Origin: JAVBQJ01 sp031549115
GTDB taxonomy: Bacteria > Verrucomicrobiota > Lentisphaeria > Victivallales > Victivallaceae
DNA: 35,443 nucleotides
Reading direction: 5' to 3'
NCBI GenBank assembly: GCA_031549115.1
Contig: JAVBQJ010000117.1
Coordinates: 1 to 35,443, forward strand
This document shows, piece by piece, positions 22,762 through 30,111 of the stretch. Position 1 is the stretch's first letter. Every line of letters begins with the position of its first letter. The notes beneath the pieces were generated by a model that was given only the letters and a program-made list of their open reading frames with translations, did not search any database and was not told where the DNA came from. The translations under genes were made by a program, and so were the position numbers.

Positions 22762-24708
22762 CTATTTGGTTTTCGGCAGTCTGGTCGCGATTCCGGAAAC
22801 ATAAGGCGAAACCGCATGCGTCCGTACCTGGACATGGTCTTCCAGCGTAAAACTGCATTGAAAATGTTCCAATCGCGTCGAAAGCTTTATGACAATCCGT
22901 TGGATTTCACCGGTTAAATTCACGAACGGAGCCGCCCCGTAAGCAGAACCGGGATTCTCGTGCCGTGTCGAGGAACTCACCTGCTGCCCGTCGAACCAGC
23001 AGACGAAAGGACAATCGGCCTGAAAGACAAATTGTACCTTTTCCCGCGGTTTTTCCGCTTTGAATTCCCGAACCAGGTAACAACATGACGCGCCGTCGAA
23101 CTGGAATAAATCACTGCGGCTCATCCCGTGTCCGAGTGTTTCAATCCGGAACGGCAGCTCTTCCGGAATATCCTCCGTCAACAAGCGCTTTTCATCCACA
23201 TAGGCATGATCCGGACGGACATGGGTGTTGAAGGCATCCCGGCAGAATTCCGGCAGGTTGCCGGGATTGCAGGTGAGTTGGTCGTTCTGATACGGACAAA
23301 CCGCATACGCGTCCTTGTCCCACATATCCCAATACGGTCCATACGCCAGCCAGACACCGGCGCCGTCCAACCCGAAGCTCCGTTCCGCAACAATCGCACC
23401 ATCCGAAGCGACAAGCTCGGCCCGGAAGAGGTAATGATCATGCAAAAATTCATCGGCCGGACTCCGGTTGACCGTAACCTCGAAAACCGCATCCCCCGGC
23501 GCCACTTCCACCTCGCGGCCCGTCCAATCCACCTCCACGCCTTTCGGCAGCTGCAAGCGCAGCGTACCGCGAAAGCGTTGCGGCAACGGATTATGCACGG
23601 TCAGAACGACCTTGGCCGGGCAATCGCTCCACAGTATCGGACGGTTGTCCGGATAGGATTCCCGGATGGCGAGCGCCGGCGCCGGAAGCGGACGAACCCG
23701 GACCGCAGGTGCGTTTTCAATACGGATTTCGCGGTTGAGCACGGCCGCAACCTCGATTCCCAATTCGGTCGTTTCACGGGCAAAATCGGCCAGGGAGGCG
23801 TTTTTGTGCGGAATTTCACAGGCGCAAACCAGATTCTTTCCCATGCGCTCAAGCCAGTCGGCGGGAAACGCGCTGCTGCCGTGAAGGACGCCCCAGAGAG
23901 CTCCGGCGGTCGCCGCCGAACAGTCGCAGTCCCAACCGGTCTGAATGCACAGCCGCATGGTTTCCTTGAAGTCGTTTCCGCCCAAAAGCAGCGCCATAAA
24001 TGCAAAAGCGTTGTTCAACTGCGCCCGGGTGCTGTCGCGGCTGCCGAATCGCCGCACCAGCTTCCGCCATACGTCGAGCGGCGCCGGATTGCTTTCGCAA
24101 ATGGCGCGGACATCGTGGAAAAGGCGGGCTCCGGCATTGCCGGCCGGTACGATGGCGCAGGTTTTTTCCAACAGCTCGACCGGATCCTTGGCAAAGAACG
24201 CCAGCGAGGCGGCGGCGGAGAGAAACTGCTCGAGTTCAATGGAAGTCGTGCCATGATCGAGCACGCCGTCGCGCGCGGCGTATTCCATGGCCAGCCGGGG
24301 GTTGCCGGGAGCAATGAAGCCCCAGATTTCACTGCGGATGGGGCAGCCTTCGGAGGCCTGTAAAAAGTCATTGCGCCAGACGCCGGAAAGCGGCGGGTGA
24401 ATGCCATGTTCGAGATTGTCGATGAAAATCCCGTATTCGCAACAGACATAGAAACAGTGTTTGTGCCAGAAATCGGCCAACTGGTCGCTCGTTGGAGCGA
24501 TGCCGATCTGCTGCAGCGCCTCCAGCCAGACGACCTGGATATCGAGGTCGTCATTGGGGTAAAGAACAGCGGGCCAGAGCTTGTCTTCGGAAACGAAGTT
24601 GAATTGCTTGTGGCACTCATAAGGCGCGCCGATGATTCCGCCCAGCGATTTGCCGATCCAACCGGCCAACACCTTGTCGTAATAATTCGGATAATCGATC
24701 GTCTTCAT
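22762..24708 (-). CDS. ADP-ribosylglycohydrolase-fold protein with beta-rich C-terminal domains
   Basis: Residues 1 to about 340 (of 648) look like the DraG/ADP-ribosylglycohydrolase fold. DKVLAGWIGKSLGGIIGAPYE at the N-terminus, NDDLDIQVVWLEAL (about 52-65) and GWDCDCSAATAGALWG (about 258-273) correspond to the family's two metal-binding acidic motifs. The C-terminal 300 residues are beta-rich (LTVHNPLPQRFRGTLRLQLPKGV, PADEFLHDHYLFRAELVASDG, VQFVFQADCPFVCWFDGQQV) and resemble immunoglobulin-like and jelly-roll modules of carbohydrate enzymes. Set between GH130- and GH106-like genes, it more likely acts on a glycoside than on ADP-ribosylated protein; this is inference. ATG 24708 is five bases after the GH130-like stop. 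Confidence 0.75.
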   Translation of the reverse strand: MKTIDYPNYYDKVLAGWIGKSLGGIIGAPYECHKQFNFVSEDKLWPAVLYPNDDLDIQVVWLEALQQIGIAPTSDQLADFWHKHCFYVCCEYGIFIDNLEHGIHPPLSGVWRNDFLQASEGCPIRSEIWGFIAPGNPRLAMEYAARDGVLDHGTTSIELEQFLSAAASLAFFAKDPVELLEKTCAIVPAGNAGARLFHDVRAICESNPAPLDVWRKLVRRFGSRDSTRAQLNNAFAFMALLLGGNDFKETMRLCIQTGWDCDCSAATAGALWGVLHGSSAFPADWLERMGKNLVCACEIPHKNASLADFARETTELGIEVAAVLNREIRIENAPAVRVRPLPAPALAIRESYPDNRPILWSDCPAKVVLTVHNPLPQRFRGTLRLQLPKGVEVDWTGREVEVAPGDAVFEVTVNRSPADEFLHDHYLFRAELVASDGAIVAERSFGLDGAGVWLAYGPYWDMWDKDAYAVCPYQNDQLTCNPGNLPEFCRDAFNTHVRPDHAYVDEKRLLTEDIPEELPFRIETLGHGMSRSDLFQFDGASCCYLVREFKAEKPREKVQFVFQADCPFVCWFDGQQVSSSTRHENPGSAYGAAPFVNLTGEIQRIVIKLSTRLEHFQCSFTLEDHVQVRTHAVSPYVSGIATRLPKTK

Positions 24709-24713
24709 GATAT

Positions 24714-25658
24714 TCACCAACGGCCTCCAAAGGGAAATTTCATACATGCCGCCGCCATTTCCTCCACGTCGAAGGTAGCCAGGCAAATACAACTGTCACA
24801 AGCCGAATAATACAATTTCACGATGCCATCCTCGACCACATGGCCGGTGCTAAATATAACATACGGCACCCGGCCGATTTTTTCAAACGGCGTTTCCGGC
24901 GCCATGATATATTGATTGGGCAATGCGATCACCCTGGTCGGGTCGTTGAGGTCGAGCATCGCCACACCCTGATGGTACGCCGAATTGGCCATCATCGCCC
25001 CGGAGACCCCGTGAAAAATCACCATCCAGCCTTTGCTGGTTTTGATCGGCGGGCCGGACGGTCCGACCTTTTCGCAGTTCCACACCTGCGAGCCCTTGTT
25101 GAACAGCATCCGGTGTTTGCCCCAGTAGGTCAGATCCGGCGACTCGGACACCCACATGCTGCCGCCGTAAAAACCGTACGGCCGGTCGAGCCGGTAGTAT
25201 TTGCCGTTGATCTTCTCCGGGAACAGGATCGGCACCCGGTTGTGCGGCAGGCTGATGTATTCGAGCCGTTGGAAGCTGGTGAAATCCTCGGTGGTGCCGA
25301 GCACCCCGACGATGCCGACTCCCGGCAGGTGCGCCGGGTAGGTGATGTAGATTTTCCCCTCCAATATCGTGATCCGCGGATCGCAGATATCGTAGTCGAA
25401 TTGCGTGAACGGGCCGTCGGTTCCCGCTTCGATGAACGGCTCCGGGCGGATGGTGAAGTTGATCCCGTCCGGGCTTTCGGCGACGTGGATATTGCGGCCG
25501 TTGCCGGAGGCGCCGGGGATGCTGGTCGATAGCAGGAGGATATAGCGGTCACGGAATTTGACCGCGCCGCAGTTGAATACCGCGTCGCTCCCCGGCAGAT
25601 CCAGAGTGGTCAGCAGCGGATTGTGTTCATAACGGTGTACGAGTTCGGTCAGGCGCAT
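24714..25658 (-). CDS. GH130-like glycoside phosphorylase/hydrolase
   Basis: Five-bladed beta-propeller enzyme of 314 residues. GH130-type motifs in order are NPLLTTLDLPGSDAVFNCGAV, IHVAESPDGINF, ICDPRITILEGKIYITYPAH (the DPRIT aspartate is the family's catalytic acid), PILFPEKINGKYYRLDRP, WNCEKVGPSGPPIKTSKGWMVIFHGV, VAMLDLNDPTRVIALPNQYIMAPETPFE and VVEDGIVKLYYSACDSCICLATFD. Known GH130 members are mainly beta-mannoside phosphorylases, and some hydrolyse mannosides. Whether this one uses phosphate cannot be decided by eye. There is no signal peptide. The start at ATG 25658 has AAGGA upstream and lies 13 bases after the UroD-like gene. Confidence 0.87.
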   Translation of the reverse strand: MRLTELVHRYEHNPLLTTLDLPGSDAVFNCGAVKFRDRYILLLSTSIPGASGNGRNIHVAESPDGINFTIRPEPFIEAGTDGPFTQFDYDICDPRITILEGKIYITYPAHLPGVGIVGVLGTTEDFTSFQRLEYISLPHNRVPILFPEKINGKYYRLDRPYGFYGGSMWVSESPDLTYWGKHRMLFNKGSQVWNCEKVGPSGPPIKTSKGWMVIFHGVSGAMMANSAYHQGVAMLDLNDPTRVIALPNQYIMAPETPFEKIGRVPYVIFSTGHVVEDGIVKLYYSACDSCICLATFDVEEMAAACMKFPFGGRW

Positions 25659-25671
25659 AATAAGTGATTCC

Positions 25672-26721
25672 TTATGGGGTATAGATGCCGTATGCGGCAT
25701 TGGTTGCAAGCATGGTCCGGTAATTGTCCGGGTTGACGTAATCGCACACCGAGTTGGACGACGCCAGCATATAGCCGCCGCCGGCTTTCAATTGATCGAG
25801 ACGTTTACGGGTCAACGCCGCCACCTCCGCAGGCGTCCCCCGGGTCAACAGATCGACGTCGATGTTGCCGGTGAGGACCAATTTCCCGGCGGTTTCCCGT
25901 TTCAGTGCCTCGATATCCATCGCCAATGGCTCGATCGGGTTCAAGCCGTTCAACCCGGCGTCGATCCAGTCCGGTATCAACGGCGAAATATCGCCGTCGG
26001 AGTGAAACAGGATCGGTTTTCCGGCGTCGCGGATGATTTCGATGTAGCGCCGGTAATACGGGAAAAACAGCTCCCGCATGAATTCCGGGCCGATCATCAA
26101 CCCACCGGTATAGGCCATGTCGTCGCCGAAAAAGACGAAATCCACGCCGCTCTTTGCCAACTGCTTCGCCGAAGCGATTCCGACCTCGCCGAATTTGGCC
26201 GCCAACGCCGCGCACAATTCGTAATTTTCGTACAGTGCGATGGAAAAATTTTCGTATCCCATCACCAGATTGATTTCGGTAAAGGGGCACGACGGCAGCA
26301 GCGCGCCGACGCCGAGATAACCGGCCGCCTCCCGCGCCTTCCGGCACCCGGCTTCGACCTCCGCCAGATCGAGCGGCGCGGCATCGGCTTCGGGGTATTC
26401 GGTGTAGGCATGGAAACTCTCCCAGTCGGTGACCATATTGGCGTGCTGGTCGATCCAGGTACGGTCTTCGGTCCGGTTTTCCGCGTGTCGGCTGTACACC
26501 GGCAAGCGCCGGTACGGCGGATTCAGGAAGATGAAGTCGTAATGCAATCGCGGCCGGTAAATCAGCTCCGACTCCAGGCCGTCCGGCAACGGCACACCCA
26601 GCAGCGCTTCGCGCACCGGGCGCGTCACGCAGACCTCGAAGTTCGGTACCCGGTCCGGCTCCCGGAAGGCCAATGTGGTTTTCACCCGCTCGAAGTCGGG
26701 CTTTCGTTCCGTTAGAATCAT
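25672..26721 (-). CDS. Uroporphyrinogen-decarboxylase-like protein
   Basis: A 349-residue TIM-barrel protein of the UroD/MtaA/CmuA superfamily. Visible features are RVKTTLAFREPDRVPNFE at the N-terminus, VMGYENFSIALYENYELCAAL, VDFVFFGDDMAYTGGLMIGPEFM, KPILFHSDGDISPLIPDWIDAGLNGLNPIEP and LVLTGNIDVDLLTRGTPAEVAAL. The arginine and aspartate pattern of true heme-pathway UroD (an N-terminal RQAGR motif) is missing. A heme role is therefore unlikely; many such paralogues occur in PVC genomes in sugar loci with unknown reactions, and methyl transfer or demethylation is one idea. It starts the second block of the hydrolase operon, 13 bases before the GH130-like gene. Confidence 0.82.
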   Translation of the reverse strand: MILTERKPDFERVKTTLAFREPDRVPNFEVCVTRPVREALLGVPLPDGLESELIYRPRLHYDFIFLNPPYRRLPVYSRHAENRTEDRTWIDQHANMVTDWESFHAYTEYPEADAAPLDLAEVEAGCRKAREAAGYLGVGALLPSCPFTEINLVMGYENFSIALYENYELCAALAAKFGEVGIASAKQLAKSGVDFVFFGDDMAYTGGLMIGPEFMRELFFPYYRRYIEIIRDAGKPILFHSDGDISPLIPDWIDAGLNGLNPIEPLAMDIEALKRETAGKLVLTGNIDVDLLTRGTPAEVAALTRKRLDQLKAGGGYMLASSNSVCDYVNPDNYRTMLATNAAYGIYTP

Positions 26722-26752
26722 GTCTCGTTCTCTTGTGATGATGTCGTGTTTT

Positions 26753-27002
26753 CGCCGCTGGTGCGGCGGCCTCGTCCGCTCTATGTGTCGATCGGATTGT
26801 CGCTCACGCGTCCAATCCGATCGACACCATCGCTCCCTCGGACGGCTTCCGCTCGCCTGCGGCTCGCTCGCTGTGCGTTTCGCCCCTTTCGAGGCGGCTG
26901 CGCCGCCTGGGGCGACCAGCGCTGTTCGCGCGCTGGACCGCGCCTCCGTATGACGGAGGGCAGAACCGCCGCTTCGCGGCTCTATTTTAAAAATTCTTTT
27001 TT
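26753..27002 (-). repeat. Dispersed intergenic repeat, copy 2, with six hairpins
   Basis: It fills the 281-base gap between the DUF4838 and UroD-like genes. Hairpins in plus coordinates are CGCCGC/GCGGCG (26753-26768); a perfect 15-bp stem GTGTCGATCGGATTG/CAATCCGATCGACAC (26785-26827) with loop TCGCTCACGCGTC; AGGCGGC/GCCGCCT (26892-26908); CCAGCGC/GCGCTGG (26916-26936); CCTCCGT/ACGGAGG (26943-26959); and GCCGC/GCGGC (26968-26980). The end, CGGCTCTATTTT and a T-rich run, meets the stop codon of the minus-strand DUF4838 gene. It shares both ends with copy 1 at 20078 but has about 140 extra bases in the middle. Confidence 0.78.
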
Positions 27003-29285
27003 TTATTTTTCTTTCAGGATCAGGCGGTCCATGCTCATGGTGGTGCCGGCGCGTTTCATCGACACATACAGTTCGTACTCCGTCCCCGGCTGCACCTGAC
27101 GGTAAAAATCACACCGCAGTCCCGCCGTATCCGGCACGTACATATGCGCCCGTCCGTTATTCGGGAACGCCGGCTCCCCCAACTTCACCCAATGGTATTT
27201 CCCATCCGGCGGCAGTGTCGCAGCATCCAACGTCAACGCCGCCAAGCGACCGCCGTCCATCCAGTTTTCCATCACCAGCGTCGCGTTTTCAGCCCCCTCC
27301 CAGGTCAGTGTCATCGCCTTCCCCCGAAACGCCTTCGGATCGTCCGTCAGTTGCGCCCGCATCCCCTCCTGCAGGAAGTGCAACGCATTCAAATCCACCA
27401 CATCCCCCGTCGCCGTTCCCAGCTCCGGCGGCAGCGGCGCCGCGACCGCGTTCGCCGCGAAACGCTGTTCGCATTTTTCCAGCTCGTTCAAAATCCCACT
27501 CTTGAAGCCGTTTTCATTGCTCGGGAAATAATACTCCAGCGACGCCAGCGTATTGTCCCGGAAATCCTTCATCAATGCCGCATGATCGTAACGCTTCTCC
27601 GGTTCGGAAAGGTATTTCCACCGCATCAGCAGCCCGCCGAGCAGCGCCGGACGTTCGCGCCGGATGCGCGTCACTACCGCCGCATCGTCGCCGGCTTCCA
27701 GCTCCGCCCGGTCCAGCAAGCCGAACGCGGTGGCGAAAAATTCGTCGTCGAGGTATGTACGGCGGCTGACGTCGACTCCGGCGACCCGTTGTCCGTAACC
27801 ATCCTGCCGCTGTTGGATGTAATCCAGCAGCTCCCGCATCGTGGCGGCGGCGGGGCCGTAATAATTCTCCAGGAACATCGCGATCACGTCTTCCGCATCG
27901 GCGTCCGGGTCGTCCATCAGCTTATAGCCGAGGTAACGGGTCAGCGCGAAAAAGCTGTTCCAGTGCGGGTTTTCATACTCGGCAAAGAGGTACGAGACGT
28001 GGTTGTCCCGGTAGAACTTCAAGTCCGGCGCAATCGCGTCGACCCGGACGTACGGCTCCGGATGCATCGGGTACAAGGTCCAGTAGTCCCAGCGGGCGAT
28101 GTGCCCGGTATGCCGCGCCCACGCCGCGATCAGTTCGCGCGGCGCGGTATTGAACGGATGGTTCAGCGGCCGCTGCGTATCGTAGGTGTAGTAATCGCCG
28201 CCGAATTCGATCCCGAGCAGCGCCAGATGGATGATGACATTGTCTTCGGCCGTCATCGTCGCCGGCGGCTGCTGGCTGTATTGGTAGGCGAAGGTGCGAA
28301 TCAGGATATCCGGGTACTCCTTGCGGATTTCGCGGGCGGTATGATTGATGAAGTCCATCAACGGCGCCGCGTAGGAGCCTTCGCGTTCGGCGATGGCGCG
28401 GCAGCCGGAACAGACGCACTTCTGATAGTTGTCGTTCTGGCTGATGTCGTAAATCACCGGCGGCGGGTAGCCTTTGGCCGCGGCGTCGGCACGGTCGGCG
28501 GCGATGAATTGGCGCAGCTGCGCCAGCGTCCGTTCGCGCGCTTCCGGGCTGGTCATGCAGATCTGGCCGGGGCCGTCGCCGGAAACCGGAACCACCGCGT
28601 CGCCCGCTTCGTTGCGGGTGAACAGCTCTTTTTGGTCCTTCGGCCACGACGAACAGTAGTCGTAAAAGGTATGATGCGGCCGGTTGCCGCCGATCAACCG
28701 CGCCATGCCGTTGTCGGCCTGCGAATAGCTGAAGCCCTTGTTGCGCTCCTTGAACTGTCCCGCCACCGGAAACCAGTCGAGGCAGTCGTAAACCCAGCGG
28801 TTGCCGAAATACGGCTGCCGCTGCAACGCCCATTCGCCGACGGCGAGCCCGGGATCGGATGGCACCACTTCGACGGTTTCGTCAAGCCAACGGATGCCGC
28901 ACTGCCGTTCGAGATAATCGTATACCGCGTACAGGATTCCGCGCAGCTTGCCGCCGGTCAGTATGAGATCGCCGCCCGGCATCGTCCGGATGATCCACTC
29001 TTCCTGAGCCAGCGTGTCGAAGTCGACGCCGTTGGCGCGGGCATAATCGGTTTGCCCGACGTAAACCGCGTTCGCTCCGGCGGCGAGCCCGGTTTCCGCG
29101 ACGACCGGAAATTCCGCGCCGGTGATCTCACCGAGGTAACGCGCCAGCTCCGCCGCCGCCTTCCGCTCCGTCGGCAGCGCCTGCGCCGGAATCGCGATCG
29201 CGTAATCCGCGACGCCGTTCCGGCTCCATTGCGGCGTCGCCGCCGCCACGCTTCCCGCCACTGCCAGAAGCAAGCTCAAAACCAT
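27003..29285 (-). CDS. Secreted DUF4838-type glycoside hydrolase-like protein
   Basis: Exported protein of about 760 residues. A signal peptide (MVLSLLLAVAGSVAAA) is followed by an N-terminal domain like that of alpha-glucuronidases and hexosaminidases (YAIAIPAQALPTERKAAAELARYLGEITGAEFPVV, GGKLRGILYAVYDYLERQCGIRWL). The central DUF4838 region contains MTSPEARERTLAQLRQFI, DISQNDNYQKCVCSGCRAI and FINHTAREIRKEYPDILIRTFAYQY, then an Asp/Glu-rich barrel part, and a beta-sandwich C-terminus. DUF4838 proteins are thought to act on polysaccharides, but I know of no assigned reaction. A TTG at 29291 has better spacing from AAGGA and would add two residues before the signal peptide; ATG 29285 is the conservative choice. 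The 92 bases between the prepilin stop and this start hold a hairpin with a ten-G tract. Confidence 0.82.
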   Translation of the reverse strand: MVLSLLLAVAGSVAAATPQWSRNGVADYAIAIPAQALPTERKAAAELARYLGEITGAEFPVVAETGLAAGANAVYVGQTDYARANGVDFDTLAQEEWIIRTMPGGDLILTGGKLRGILYAVYDYLERQCGIRWLDETVEVVPSDPGLAVGEWALQRQPYFGNRWVYDCLDWFPVAGQFKERNKGFSYSQADNGMARLIGGNRPHHTFYDYCSSWPKDQKELFTRNEAGDAVVPVSGDGPGQICMTSPEARERTLAQLRQFIAADRADAAAKGYPPPVIYDISQNDNYQKCVCSGCRAIAEREGSYAAPLMDFINHTAREIRKEYPDILIRTFAYQYSQQPPATMTAEDNVIIHLALLGIEFGGDYYTYDTQRPLNHPFNTAPRELIAAWARHTGHIARWDYWTLYPMHPEPYVRVDAIAPDLKFYRDNHVSYLFAEYENPHWNSFFALTRYLGYKLMDDPDADAEDVIAMFLENYYGPAAATMRELLDYIQQRQDGYGQRVAGVDVSRRTYLDDEFFATAFGLLDRAELEAGDDAAVVTRIRRERPALLGGLLMRWKYLSEPEKRYDHAALMKDFRDNTLASLEYYFPSNENGFKSGILNELEKCEQRFAANAVAAPLPPELGTATGDVVDLNALHFLQEGMRAQLTDDPKAFRGKAMTLTWEGAENATLVMENWMDGGRLAALTLDAATLPPDGKYHWVKLGEPAFPNNGRAHMYVPDTAGLRCDFYRQVQPGTEYELYVSMKRAGTTMSMDRLILKEK

Positions 29286-29326
29286 TCTCAATTTCGTCGT
29301 CCTTCCCGTTTTTCCTGTCCCCGTAA

Positions 29327-29364
29327 CCGTTCCGCCGCCGGGGGGGGGGATGGCGGTGGAACGG
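29327..29364. repeat. Hairpin with a ten-G tract between the prepilin and DUF4838 genes
   Basis: CCGTTCCGCCGCC (29327-29339) and GGCGGTGGAACGG (29352-29364) pair at 12 of 13 positions, the other being a G-T. The loop is ten Gs (29340-29349) plus AT. In the sense of the genes the tract is ten Cs in the spacer. ATTTTTTC follows on the plus strand only, so it is not a terminator for the minus-strand operon. Confidence 0.6.
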
Positions 29365-29377
29365 ATTTTTTCACACC

Positions 29378-30097
29378 TTAAATGTCGCTGTACTTGACAA
29401 ACGAACCGCTTGAATTGATGAAGTAACTGTTTGTTGCGGTGTACCCGCAAAGTTCCGGAATGCCGAGGAACTCACTTTTGACCGCCTGAGCGGAGGATGC
29501 GCCGACGTGGCCATCCCAGTAGCCCATATTGGCGCGTTCATTGTGCCGCATCTGAAAATTGAAATCGACAGAGTAGACGCCGCCATAGAAGATTTGGCAC
29601 ACTTCGTCGGGCGCGAAACTTCCCGACTTGGAGTTGCTGTCGGCAAAGCTGATGGATCGGCTGGGCTGCGTGAATGCCTCGAGCCGAAATCCCCGGAAAG
29701 TCTGGACGCTGGCACTGGGAGCGAAAACATGTGCATCTCCCGGGCCGCTCAAATCAATCAGGTACGTCTGCGCATACTCGGGGTCGGCCCATCCGGCTTT
29801 TGCTTTAATAGCCGGCCCGGAAGGGCAACGCATCCCGTTCACGTCGATCTGGTAGCCGGTATTTTTCAGAATAATTCCCCAGGGAAGCGCCGAACCGACA
29901 TCCCACACCACGGCGATACCGCTGTGGTCATTGGAATACATGGTCTGCATCAGCACCACCTGCTTGAGGTTGCTGATGCATTTGGCGGACTGCGCCGCCG
30001 CCCGGGCCTTCGACAGCGCCGGCAACAGCATGCTGGCGAGGATGGCGATGATCGCGATCACGACCAGGAGTTCAATCAGCGTAAAACTTCTTTTCAT
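29378..30097 (-). CDS. Type II secretion/type IV pilin-like prepilin with H-x9-DG motif
   Basis: A 239-residue pseudopilin. The start MKRSFTLIELLVVIAIIAIL carries the prepilin peptidase site after a short leader (the Glu of TLIE is the conserved +5 residue), followed by a hydrophobic helix and LPALSKARAAAQSAKCISNLKQ. The C-terminus contains RHNERANMGYWDGHVG, the H-x9-DG signature of processing-associated prepilins that are very common in Lentisphaerae and Planctomycetes. It would sit in the inner membrane with its globular part outside. It starts 14 bases after the preceding hydrolase gene with a GAAAGGG ribosome site, so it is probably co-transcribed. A role in exporting or displaying the hydrolases is inference. 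Confidence 0.9.
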   Translation of the reverse strand: MKRSFTLIELLVVIAIIAILASMLLPALSKARAAAQSAKCISNLKQVVLMQTMYSNDHSGIAVVWDVGSALPWGIILKNTGYQIDVNGMRCPSGPAIKAKAGWADPEYAQTYLIDLSGPGDAHVFAPSASVQTFRGFRLEAFTQPSRSISFADSNSKSGSFAPDEVCQIFYGGVYSVDFNFQMRHNERANMGYWDGHVGASSAQAVKSEFLGIPELCGYTATNSYFINSSGSFVKYSDI

Positions 30098-30111
30098 CTT
30101 CTACCCTTTCG

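Noticed and set aside
21056..22804. A 582-codon open frame opposite the GH106-like gene
   Set aside because: Same antisense composition; the minus strand carries the hydrolase motifs and operon spacing.
29365..29371. T-run after the G-tract hairpin as a terminator
   Set aside because: It would act only on the plus strand, where no gene is present.
27144..29381. A 745-codon open frame on the plus strand opposite the DUF4838 gene
   Set aside because: It is a shadow of codon bias in the real gene; the translation has the repetitive Arg/His/Val make-up of antisense frames and no domain.
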